Source: Paracoccaceae bacterium
GTDB lineage: Bacteria > Pseudomonadota > Alphaproteobacteria > Rhodobacterales > Rhodobacteraceae
Reading direction: 5' to 3'
NCBI GenBank assembly: GCA_024742655.1
Contig: JANSYB010000137.1
Location: forward strand, 1 to 6,465
DNA: 6,465 nucleotides
Part shown: positions 1 to 5,840 of the stretch, piece by piece
Layout: each line of letters begins with the position of its first letter
How positions within the stretch are numbered: the first letter of the stretch is position 1
Position numbers and translations under genes: made by a program
The notes under the pieces: model-generated
The model's input: the letters and a program-made list of their open reading frames with translations, nothing else
The model's database searches: none
What the model was told of the DNA's origin: nothing

Positions 1-1
1 G

Positions 2-715
2 GCCGATTATGCCGGTGTGATCCAGGGCCTCGTCGGCGGCACGCTGGACATGGCCTGGCTGGGTGCGTCGGCTTATGCCGCGACCTATCTGCAGGCCCCC
101 GACGCGGTCGAGCCGGTGCTGGTGAAGATCAACCTTGATGGCTCCTACGGCTATCACTCCGTCGGATTTGCCCGCAAGGATAGCGGCATCAACAGCCTCG
201 ACGACATGAAGGGCAAGGTCTTCGGCTTTGGTGATCCCAACTCGACCTCGGGCTACCTGATCCCGTCGATCGAGATCCCCGAGACCACCGGTGCCACGAT
301 GGAGTCCGGTGATTACTTCGGTGAAGTGAAGTTCACCGGCGGTCACGAGCAGACCATCGTTGCCGTGAACAACGGTGACGTGGACGGCGGTGTGACCTGG
401 GCCGACGGCCAGGGCAACTGGGAAGACGGCTACAACTCGGGCGCTCTGCGCAAGGCCGTGGACGCGGGTCTGGTCGACATGAACGACCTGGTCGAGATCT
501 GGAAATCCAAGCCGATCCCGGAAGGCCCGATCGTGCTGCGCACGTCGCTGCCGGCGGACGTGAAAGAGAAGATGGTCGCACTTGTCGACGGCATGTACGA
601 CAAGGATCAGGATTGCACCTATTCGATCTCGGCCGGTGAAAGCCTTGGCTTCGATCCGATCGGCCACGACGCCTACATCTCGATCATCGAGGCGCGCAAG
701 GCCAAGTCGCAGTAA
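2..715 (+). CDS. phnD: Phosphonate ABC transporter, periplasmic phosphonate-binding protein PhnD (3' part, start outside window)
   Basis: This is the substrate-binding protein of a phosphonate importer. It captures phosphonates in the periplasm and delivers them to the PhnE permease. The reading frame is open from base 2 (A-D-Y-A-G-V...) and ends with TAA. A GTG at 17 is an internal valine, not a start. About 237 C-terminal residues are present; full PhnD proteins are around 300-340 aa, so the signal peptide and first part of lobe 1 are missing. Diagnostic features are the GYHSV stretch, the GDPNSTSG motif (bases 230-253), which is the phosphonate-binding loop signature of PhnD, then a GGHEQTIVAVNNGDVDGG stretch and IWKS.PIPEGPIVLR, all matching the PhnD order. 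It is followed by a strong hairpin and then phnE1 after a 60-bp gap, the usual arrangement for a highly expressed binding protein ahead of its permease. I see no frameshift. The family assignment is firm; which phosphonates it prefers cannot be read from the sequence. Confidence 0.95.
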   Translation, partial: ADYAGVIQGLVGGTLDMAWLGASAYAATYLQAPDAVEPVLVKINLDGSYGYHSVGFARKDSGINSLDDMKGKVFGFGDPNSTSGYLIPSIEIPETTGATMESGDYFGEVKFTGGHEQTIVAVNNGDVDGGVTWADGQGNWEDGYNSGALRKAVDAGLVDMNDLVEIWKSKPIPEGPIVLRTSLPADVKEKMVALVDGMYDKDQDCTYSISAGESLGFDPIGHDAYISIIEARKAKSQ

Positions 716-730
716 TCGCAGTATCAACAC

Positions 731-761
731 AACGGCGGGCCCGCGAACGGCCCGCCGTTTT
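731..761 (+). terminator. Perfect hairpin with short T-run between phnD and phnE1 (attenuator or RNA-stabilising stem)
   Basis: Left arm 731-741 (AACGGCGGGCC), 7-base loop 742-748, right arm 749-759 (GGCCCGCCGTT) with no mismatch, followed by two more T (four T in a row at 758-761). It starts 15 bases after the phnD stop and ends 14 bases before the phnE1 ATG. It looks like an intrinsic terminator with a short U-tract, so partial termination is plausible. Such stems after binding-protein genes also protect the upstream mRNA from 3' decay. Either role would raise PhnD over the permease subunits. The structure is seen directly; the role is inferred. Confidence 0.65.
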
Positions 762-775
762 CATATGAGAATTTC

Positions 776-1660
776 ATGGCCGATCTGACTCACGCCGCAC
801 CGCAGACATTGCCCGACATGCAGGCCTCCTACATGGCGCAGGTGGCGCGGCGGCGCCTGTATTCGGGTATCACGTTGCTGGTGTTCATCCTGCTGATGGT
901 GTCGGGCTTCAACCTTGCGGCGGATCGCAACGGCGGCTCGTTCTGGGGCGGGATCGACAATTTCTTCGATTACCCTGGCGAGGTTGTGGCCGAGGCCGCC
1001 GACAAGCTGAGCGAGTTGCCGGGCCATTTCGTGACCTACATGCCCGCGCTGATCGAAACGGTGAACATCGCGGCGGTGTCGACGCTGATCGGGGCGCTGG
1101 CGGCGATTGTTCTGTCGCTGTTTTCGACGCGGGGCCTGGCACGGTTCCCGCGGCTGGTGCCGGTGTTTCGCCGGATCATGGATGTCACCCGTGCCGTGCC
1201 CGAGATCGTGATCGCGCTGATCCTGATCTTCGTGCTTGGTGGCGGGCCGGTGCCGGCGATGATCGCCATCGCGTTTCACACCGCGGGCGCGCTTGGCAAA
1301 CTTTTTTCCGAGGTGAACGAAAACGCCTCGTTGAAGCCACTGGAAGGGTTGGAGTCGGTTGGGGCCAACTGGTCGCAACGCATGATGCTGGGCGTGGTGC
1401 CGCAGGTGGCGCCCAACTGGCTGAGCTATGCGCTGCTGCGCTTCGAGATCAATATCCGCGCCTCGGCCATCCTTGGCTTCGTCGGCGCGGGCGGTCTGGG
1501 CTATGAGTTGAAGAACGCGATCAGCTGGGGACAGGGCAAGTATGACGACGCCGCGGCGATGTTCCTGCTGCTGTTCTTTACCATCGTGCTGTTCGACCAG
1601 ATTTCAAGCCACTTCCGCAACCGTCTGGTCCATGGCCGGCAAGTGGAGATGCACGGATGA
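776..1660 (+). CDS. phnE: Phosphonate ABC transporter permease PhnE, first subunit (PhnE1)
   Basis: This is an inner-membrane permease subunit of the phosphonate importer, 294 aa, near the usual PhnE length. It has a cytoplasmic N-terminus (about 1-28), a first membrane segment at about 30-48 (ITLLVFILLMVSG), then hydrophobic segments around 92-117, 142-177, 213-235 and 260-277. The binding-protein-dependent permease EAA-type loop is at about 178-210 (FSEVNEN...EGLESVGA...VVPQ), the surface that docks on the ATPase. The GFVGAGGLGYEL stretch near 234-245 is also typical of PhnE. The ATG at 776 is preceded by only a weak GAGA. The stop overlaps the phnE2 start by 4 bp (ATGA), so the two subunits are probably translationally coupled. 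The FGKLFSE...EG..S.GA region is closely matched in PhnE2, suggesting an ancient duplication and a PhnE1/PhnE2 heterodimer. The assignment to PhnE is strong; the pairing is inferred. Confidence 0.93.
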   Translation: MADLTHAAPQTLPDMQASYMAQVARRRLYSGITLLVFILLMVSGFNLAADRNGGSFWGGIDNFFDYPGEVVAEAADKLSELPGHFVTYMPALIETVNIAAVSTLIGALAAIVLSLFSTRGLARFPRLVPVFRRIMDVTRAVPEIVIALILIFVLGGGPVPAMIAIAFHTAGALGKLFSEVNENASLKPLEGLESVGANWSQRMMLGVVPQVAPNWLSYALLRFEINIRASAILGFVGAGGLGYELKNAISWGQGKYDDAAAMFLLLFFTIVLFDQISSHFRNRLVHGRQVEMHG

Positions 1661-2976
1661 GCATGACAGAGGCACAAACCGCCGACATGGCGGCACAGGC
1701 CGAAAGCCTGTTTCAGCGTAAGCGACTGGTGGCCTTCGGCCTTCCCGCGCTGATCCTGGCCTATCTCGTCTACGTCTTCTTCGCGTTTGACGTGCCGGGC
1801 CTGATGCAACGGGCGAGTGCAGAAAATGCGCGTGCGCTGGTGGCCGATACCTACAGCTACAAGACGCATGTCACGCGCGACAACCGGTCGGGTGATGTCA
1901 GCGTGGCGATCGAGGGCGAGAAGAAGGGGCGGTATCCCGAGGGCACCGCGCCGGATTGGGTCGACCTCGGAGAGACGACCGTGATCGATCTGGGCGATGG
2001 GCATGTCGTCCTGTTCGGGCCGGAAACGATCACCTACGACGTGCCGGGCTACGGGCAGATCACTGCCACACCCAGCCGGTCGCAGGGCGTGGTGCAGACC
2101 TTTCCGTCCGAAACCCTGCCGGACTGGATCAACTCCTCCAAGAACCGTCTTGCCATCACCACCGAGGCAGGCCGCCTGTCGGTCACGCGCAACCGGGCCG
2201 AGGTGTTTCGCTATTTCACCGGCTGGGAGCTGTTCTTTTTCACGCTGGACAGCCCCTATCACGGTATGGGTGCCACCGAGCTGGCCCGCCGCGCGATGAG
2301 CGGAGAGGCCAGTGCGATCCTTTCGGATTTCTGGAACAACTCCATGTGGCGTCACAGCGATGTGGTCTGGGCAATCTTCGAGACGATCCTGATGGCGTTT
2401 CTGGGCACGATGGGCGCGGCGCTTGCGGCGCTGCCGCTGGCATTCCTTGCGGCCAAGAATTTCGCCCCTGTTGCGGCCGTGCGGTTTGCCTTTCGGCGGT
2501 TGTTCGATTTCCTGCGCGGGGTCGATGCGCTGATCTGGACGATCATTCTCAGCCGCGCCTTCGGACTTGGGCCCCTGACTGGCGCGCTGGCGATCCTGCT
2601 GACGGATACCGGATCATTCGGCAAACTGTTCTCGGAGGCGTTGGAGAACGTCGACAACAAGCAGATTGAGGGCGTGCAATCGACCGGCGCGAAGCCATTG
2701 CAGCGGTACCGGTTCGGGGTGATCCCGCAGATCACGCCCGTACTATTGAGCCAGGTTCTTTATTACCTTGAATCCAACACCCGCAGCGCCACGATCATCG
2801 GTGCCATCACCGGCGGTGGGATCGGCCTGCTTCTGACGCAGGCGATCATCACCCAGAAGGACTGGGAAGAGGTGACCTATTACATCGTGCTCGTGGTCCT
2901 TATGGTGATCTTCATGGATTGGGTCTCGGGCGCGCTGCGCCGTCGCCTGATTGCCAGCGACGATAGCGGGCATTAA
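1657..2976 (+). CDS. phnE: Phosphonate ABC transporter permease PhnE, second subunit with large extracytoplasmic insert (PhnE2)
   Basis: This is the second permease subunit, 439 aa, about 145 aa longer than PhnE1. A membrane segment at about 24-43 is followed by a mostly hydrophilic stretch (about 46-235) rich in alternating beta-type sequence, predicted to lie outside the cytoplasmic membrane. The canonical permease core is C-terminal: hydrophobic segments near 236-266, 287-315, 360-390 and 405-422. The EAA-type loop is at about 327-358 (SEALENVDN...EGVQSTGA...VIPQ). A GGGIGLLL stretch corresponds to the GAGGLGYEL of PhnE1. The start is at the ATGA overlap with phnE1, preceded by GGAG (1645-1648) at 8-base spacing; a second ATG at 1663 is possible but less well placed. 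The insert is also found in long PhnE proteins of alphaproteobacteria, from memory of the family. Its function is not known to me. There is no sign of fusion or frameshift: the frame and codon bias are continuous. Confidence 0.92.
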   Translation: MSMTEAQTADMAAQAESLFQRKRLVAFGLPALILAYLVYVFFAFDVPGLMQRASAENARALVADTYSYKTHVTRDNRSGDVSVAIEGEKKGRYPEGTAPDWVDLGETTVIDLGDGHVVLFGPETITYDVPGYGQITATPSRSQGVVQTFPSETLPDWINSSKNRLAITTEAGRLSVTRNRAEVFRYFTGWELFFFTLDSPYHGMGATELARRAMSGEASAILSDFWNNSMWRHSDVVWAIFETILMAFLGTMGAALAALPLAFLAAKNFAPVAAVRFAFRRLFDFLRGVDALIWTIILSRAFGLGPLTGALAILLTDTGSFGKLFSEALENVDNKQIEGVQSTGAKPLQRYRFGVIPQITPVLLSQVLYYLESNTRSATIIGAITGGGIGLLLTQAIITQKDWEEVTYYIVLVVLMVIFMDWVSGALRRRLIASDDSGH

Positions 2977-2985
2977 CGTCGCCTC

Positions 2986-3603
2986 ATGCCCAGACTGAGC
3001 GCCGATACGCCGCTGATCCATCCTGACTGCCAGATCGTCGACAGCCTGTTCGGCGGGTGGTGCGAGATCGGGCAGGGCAGCCGCGTGCAGCACTCCAGCT
3101 TCGGGGATTATTCCTATTGCGATCGGGTCTGCGACATCGCCAACGCGCAGATCGGCAAGTTCTCGAACATCGCCAGTTTCGTGCGGATCGGGGCCAGTGA
3201 TCACCCGCTGGAACGCGCCAGCCTGCACCATTTCATGTACCGCTCCGCCAGCTATTGGGATGACGTCGAGGATGATGCCGACTGGTTCGACAAACGCCGT
3301 GCGCGCCGCGCGGTGATCGGGCATGACACGTGGATTGGCCACAATGCCCAGATCAAGCCCGAGGTGACCGTGGGACACGGGGCCGTGGTGGCCGCAGGCG
3401 CGGTGGTGACCCGCGATGTGGCCCCCTATACGATCGTCGGCGGATTGCCCGCCCGCCCGATGCGCGACCGCCTGCCGGCGCAACTGGCCGAACGGCTGGT
3501 CGCCCTGGCCTGGTGGGATTGGGAGCATGACCGGATTCGCGATGCCTTGCCTGATTTCAGGTCTCTGGGCGCCGAGGCCTTTCTGGAAAAGTACGGCGGC
3601 TGA
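2986..3603 (+). CDS. Hexapeptide-repeat (left-handed beta-helix) acyltransferase-like protein of phosphonate loci
   Basis: A 205-aa cytoplasmic protein resembling the xenobiotic/chloramphenicol acetyltransferase branch of the hexapeptide transferases, and the 'phosphonate metabolism, transferase hexapeptide repeat' family found beside C-P lyase genes. Imperfect [LIV]-G-x(4) repeats run at about 11-70 (IHPDCQIVDS, CEIGQGSRVQ, AQIGKFSNIA) and resume at about 108-155 (AVIGHDTWIGHNAQIKPEVTVGHGAVVAAGAVV). Between them an inserted loop (about 72-107) starts with DHP; its histidine sits where the catalytic histidine of xenobiotic acetyltransferases lies. The C-terminus (about 158-205) is helical and charged. 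The start is 9 bases after the phnE2 stop with no clear Shine-Dalgarno, so coupling to phnE2 translation is likely. Its position suggests acyl transfer to an imported phosphonate or an intermediate, possibly a functional stand-in for PhnO, but that is inference. The fold call is firm; the substrate is unknown. Confidence 0.85.
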   Translation: MPRLSADTPLIHPDCQIVDSLFGGWCEIGQGSRVQHSSFGDYSYCDRVCDIANAQIGKFSNIASFVRIGASDHPLERASLHHFMYRSASYWDDVEDDADWFDKRRARRAVIGHDTWIGHNAQIKPEVTVGHGAVVAAGAVVTRDVAPYTIVGGLPARPMRDRLPAQLAERLVALAWWDWEHDRIRDALPDFRSLGAEAFLEKYGG

Positions 3604-3764
3604 GCGTTCCGAGGTCAGCCAGGGCCGGCAAAAAAGGCGACCCCGGAAAGGGCCGCCCTGTGTTTGGTGATGAAATCGGGGTTAGAATGGGGACAGTGAA
3701 TAATCAAATAATGCCGTTTCAATGCAACATCGGCGTAACGACTTTCTGATGATTTGGTGACAGC
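3604..3764. other. Convergent intergenic gap
   Basis: This gap separates the stop codons of the converging transferase and phnM genes. Apart from the - strand terminator I see no gene, and no convincing terminator for the + strand. The best + strand structure is a weak 6-bp stem GGCTGA/TCAGCC (3598-3603 with 3615-3620, 11-base loop) that overlaps the transferase stop codon and has no T-tract. The part from about 3680 to 3760 is clearly richer in A+T than the flanking genes. Confidence 0.6.
3630..3657 (-). terminator. Intrinsic terminator for the phnF-phnM transcript
   Basis: Read on the - strand this is GGCGGCCC, a 6-base loop TTTCCG, then GGGTCGCC, followed directly by six T. The stem is 8 bp with one G-U wobble. 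In + coordinates the arms are 3650-3657 and 3636-3643 and the T-tract is 3635-3630. It lies 107 bases beyond the phnM stop. On the + strand the wobble becomes an A-C mismatch and no T-run follows, so it should work poorly for the converging phnDE-transferase transcript. Confidence 0.7.
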
Positions 3765-4946
3765 TTACTCCGCCGCGATCGCCAGTCGGCCGGCCGCGCC
3801 CAGGAAACGGCTCACGATGTCGCCGGTCATGTGCGTGATCCGCCCGGCGACCATTGTCGCCTCGATGGCGCGGGTCCGTTCGTTGATAAGCGTCAGGTCG
3901 GCCCGGCGGCCGTAATCGATCGTGCCCCTGTCGCCTAGCCGCATGACATCCGCGGGGGTTTGCGAAATGAGCTTCCACGCGCCGGGCAGGGTACGCAGGC
4001 CGCGATCCACGAGGTGAAAGGCCGCGCGGGCCAGCGACGGGTAATGATAATCCGAGACCAGAACATCGCACATGCCCGCCTCGATCAGGTCCTCGGCGGC
4101 GGCGTTGCCCGATTGCGACCCGCCCCGCACCACGTTGGGCGCCCCCATCACGACCGGGTCACCGACCGCGTTTGACAGGCGCGCCGCGGCCCGGGTCAAC
4201 GGGAATTCACAGATCTTTGCCCCGATCATCGAATAGGTCTCGCGGGTTTCCGCGTCGGGGTCGTCATGGCTGCCGTAAAGCACGCCCATCTCGTCAAAGA
4301 CCTCGGCCAGCCGGCACAGGAAACGCGGCACGCGATGCGATTGCTTGCGGGTCTGGCGCACGATGGCCAGGTAGTCCTGCGGATCGCGTCCCGCCTGCTT
4401 GGCCCAATGATCCAGTCGGCCGACGTCGGTTTCGGCCAGCTGCATCACTTCGTCGAGGTGATTGTTGAACACGACGTAGCCCACATCGTGCCGGCGAACG
4501 GCCTCGATGATCTGGTCGGCGGTGTCGACCATGTGAGTTTCGCAACGCAGTTGCACGCGCAGGTCCGTGCCAAGCTGGGGCCGCATTTCATCCAGCGCCG
4601 CAAGAAACAGTTCCGCGTGATCCGGTGACCGGTGGCCGCCTTCCCATGACCAGCTTTGCGCCATCCATGCCGTTGTGACCCCGTTGGCCGCGGCCTCGCG
4701 GTCGGTGGACAGCAGGCCCTGATCCAGTGGAAAGGGCGCTGACGGCCGTGGCGCGATGTGGCGCTCGAACGCGTCGCCATGCATGTCGACGATGCCTGGC
4801 AGGATCAGGTATCCGGTCAGGTCGACCTCGGGCAGGGGACCCTTGCTGATACGGCCGGATTCGATGGCAACCGACCGGCGCTGCATCTCGCCATCGCGCA
4901 GAACGCTGGCGCCGGTCAGGCGCATATCTGGTCTGTTGGTTGGCAT
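3765..4946 (-). CDS. phnM: Alpha-D-ribose 1-methylphosphonate 5-triphosphate diphosphatase PhnM
   Basis: An amidohydrolase-superfamily enzyme of the C-P lyase pathway. It hydrolyses ribose-1-phosphonate-5-triphosphate to the 5-monophosphate plus pyrophosphate, giving the substrate that PhnJ then cleaves. Length is 393 aa, close to the roughly 378 aa of E. coli PhnM. Visible signatures are the metal-binding H-x-D at 56-58 in GIVDMHGDAFERH, RCETH at 134-138, SHDD at 226-229, GAPNVVRGGSQSGN at 268-281, and SDYHYP at 298-303. The N-terminal and C-terminal beta-sandwich parts (about 8-45 and 341-370, GTIDYGRRADL) are typical of the superfamily. The ATG at 4946 is preceded by purine-rich GAGAGCAGG; an internal ATG at 4925 (M8) is the alternative. 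It lies 75 bp downstream of phnF on the same strand. It is opposite in direction to phnG/phnH, unlike the single phn operon of E. coli. Its upstream region shares a 12-base element with phnG, suggesting its own regulated promoter. Confidence 0.95.
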   Translation of the reverse strand: MPTNRPDMRLTGASVLRDGEMQRRSVAIESGRISKGPLPEVDLTGYLILPGIVDMHGDAFERHIAPRPSAPFPLDQGLLSTDREAAANGVTTAWMAQSWSWEGGHRSPDHAELFLAALDEMRPQLGTDLRVQLRCETHMVDTADQIIEAVRRHDVGYVVFNNHLDEVMQLAETDVGRLDHWAKQAGRDPQDYLAIVRQTRKQSHRVPRFLCRLAEVFDEMGVLYGSHDDPDAETRETYSMIGAKICEFPLTRAAARLSNAVGDPVVMGAPNVVRGGSQSGNAAAEDLIEAGMCDVLVSDYHYPSLARAAFHLVDRGLRTLPGAWKLISQTPADVMRLGDRGTIDYGRRADLTLINERTRAIEATMVAGRITHMTGDIVSRFLGAAGRLAIAAE

Positions 4947-4981
4947 GAACCTGCTCTCACATTGGTTTTCAACAGGATAGC

Positions 4982-4993
4982 GCGGATTTGTAT
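4982..4993 (-). promoter_or_regulatory. Possible regulatory element upstream of phnM (12 bases identical to one before phnG)
   Basis: On the - strand this reads ATACAAATCCGC, ending 35 bases before the phnM start. The same 12 bases, in the same orientation to the downstream gene, occur at 5818-5829 before phnG, where they overlap the right arm of the operator-like palindrome. Read on the + strand, TTGTATCG (4988-4995) differs by one base from the palindrome arm TTGTATAG. No second arm is present here, so at most it is a half-site. It could be a PhnF site or a shared promoter part; both are inferred. Confidence 0.4.
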
Positions 4994-5021
4994 CGCTCTG
5001 GTGACAGTGTATTCGGCACGG

Positions 5022-5738
5022 TCAGTTTTCCGTCAGGCTGAGCGTCACCCGGTCCCCGGAAAACCACGTACGGCCGTATTCGACGGGTTGGCCGTCCGGG
5101 TCGACATTGAGAGATACGGTGCGCAAGAGCGGCGCGCCTTCGCGGGTTTGCAGGTGCAGGGCCTGTGTCGCCGTGGCCAGTTTCGCCGTTACCCGTGTCC
5201 AGGCGCGGATGTAGTCGGTCACGCCGGCCTCGCGCAGGGCTGCTGTCACCGAGCCAGTCCGTTCCAGCGCATCGGTCAGGTCTGGAAACGGGCGCGCGGG
5301 AAAGACGCTGCGGAAAAGCGCGATTGGCTGACCATCGGCCAGGGACAAGCCTTCGAAGACATGCACGGTTTCCCCTGGCGCGCGCGCGAGGGCCCCGGCC
5401 TCGCGCGAGTCGGCCTGCCGGGTTTCGATCGACAGGGTCTGGCGCGACGGCAGTCGCCCGGCTGCGCGCAGGTTCTGGTGAAACCGAACGCGGCGCCCCA
5501 GTGGATATTCGGTCGGGGCCTGCGTGACGAACACCCCGGCGCCACGCCGCGCGAATGTCAGACCGGCCTCGGCGAGTTCGGCCAGCGCCCGGCGCACAGT
5601 GTGACGGTTCACGCCAAACCTGCGGGCCAGTTCCGCCTCTGTCGGAAGCTTGTCACCCGGCGCATAGCGGCCTTCGGCGATATCGGCGCTCAGCGCGTGA
5701 TGGATGGATTTCCAGACGGGGGTTCGGTTCGGCGGCAT
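5022..5738 (-). CDS. phnF: GntR/HutC-family transcriptional regulator of phosphonate utilisation PhnF
   Basis: A DNA-binding regulator of 238 aa, the normal size for the HutC subfamily. The N-terminal winged helix-turn-helix spans about 6-74: the GntR signature runs through IAEGRYAPGDKLPTEAELARRFGVNRHTVRRALAELAEAGL, then the wing ARRGAGVFV. The C-terminal UTRA effector domain covers about 92-236, with conserved FEGLSLADGQPIALFRSVFP at 128-147, and GQPVEYGRTWFSGDR near 216-230. The GRRVRFHQNLRAAGR linker is the characteristic PhnF form. The ATG at 5738 has a weak GAAG about 10 bases upstream; an in-frame TGA five codons upstream excludes a longer start. It is divergent from phnG across a 102-bp region containing palindromic half-sites, so it probably represses phnG onward and itself, released by a phosphonate or pathway intermediate. 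phnM follows it. The family is firm; the ligand and the repressor rather than activator role are inferred. Confidence 0.93.
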   Translation of the reverse strand: MPPNRTPVWKSIHHALSADIAEGRYAPGDKLPTEAELARRFGVNRHTVRRALAELAEAGLTFARRGAGVFVTQAPTEYPLGRRVRFHQNLRAAGRLPSRQTLSIETRQADSREAGALARAPGETVHVFEGLSLADGQPIALFRSVFPARPFPDLTDALERTGSVTAALREAGVTDYIRAWTRVTAKLATATQALHLQTREGAPLLRTVSLNVDPDGQPVEYGRTWFSGDRVTLSLTEN

Positions 5739-5795
5739 GTCACGAAAACTTCATGTTGGATGGCTTGCGCGACTCGGGTCAGTCGCGGTAATGAT

Positions 5796-5824
5796 TTGTC
5801 TAGTTGTATAGTAATCTATACAAA
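5796..5824 (+). promoter_or_regulatory. Candidate sigma-70-type promoter of phnGH
   Basis: The best-spaced pair is TTGTCT (5796-5801) and TACAAA (5819-5824), separated by 17 bases, each matching 4 of 6 consensus positions. It would place the transcript start near 5831, leaving a very short leader. An alternative -10 is TATAGT (5807-5812, 5 of 6), inside the left palindrome arm, but it has no recognisable -35 at the right distance. Either choice is overlapped by the palindrome, which fits repression by promoter occlusion. Weak evidence; the true start cannot be fixed by eye. Confidence 0.3.
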
Positions 5825-5840
5825 TCCGCAAGGTGTCTAG
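5797..5840. promoter_or_regulatory. Putative PhnF operator cluster between phnF and phnG
   Basis: The core is a perfect inverted repeat: TTGTATAG (5804-5811), spacer TAAT (5812-5815), CTATACAA (5816-5823). Two further heptamers TGTCTAG flank it as direct repeats at 5797-5803 and 5834-5840; they differ by one base from the TGTATAG of the palindrome (5805-5811). So four TGT[A/C]TAG-like units lie within 44 bases, three in one direction and one inverted, and the last abuts the phnG start codon. Palindromes with GT...AC halves are the normal target of GntR-family proteins, and phnF is next door. Binding here would cover the phnG promoter and ribosome site. Assignment to PhnF is inferred. Confidence 0.7.

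Noticed and set aside
761..1378. Open - strand frame opposite phnE1
   Set aside because: His/Arg/Gln-rich composition and complete overlap with a real permease gene.
1501..2355. Long - strand open frame opposite phnE1/phnE2
   Set aside because: Low-complexity His/Arg/Gly-rich translation typical of antisense shadow frames; the + strand has clear PhnE proteins.
2743..3528. Long - strand open frame opposite phnE2 and the transferase
   Set aside because: Antisense shadow with no domain; it spans the junction of two well-supported genes.
3663..3760. TTTGGTGA direct repeat in the convergent gap (3663-3670 and 3753-3760)
   Set aside because: An 8-base match 90 bases apart with no further structure; not enough to call an element or attachment site.
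5069..5078. Palindrome TACGGCCGTA inside phnF
   Set aside because: Lies in conserved UTRA-domain coding sequence; a short GC-rich palindrome like this is expected by chance.
4758..5840. Long + strand open frame (about 360 codons) antisense to phnM and phnF, ending exactly before the phnG ATG
   Set aside because: It is a shadow of high third-position G+C in phnM and phnF; it has no recognisable domain or ribosome site, and it crosses the phnF-phnM gap and the operator region.
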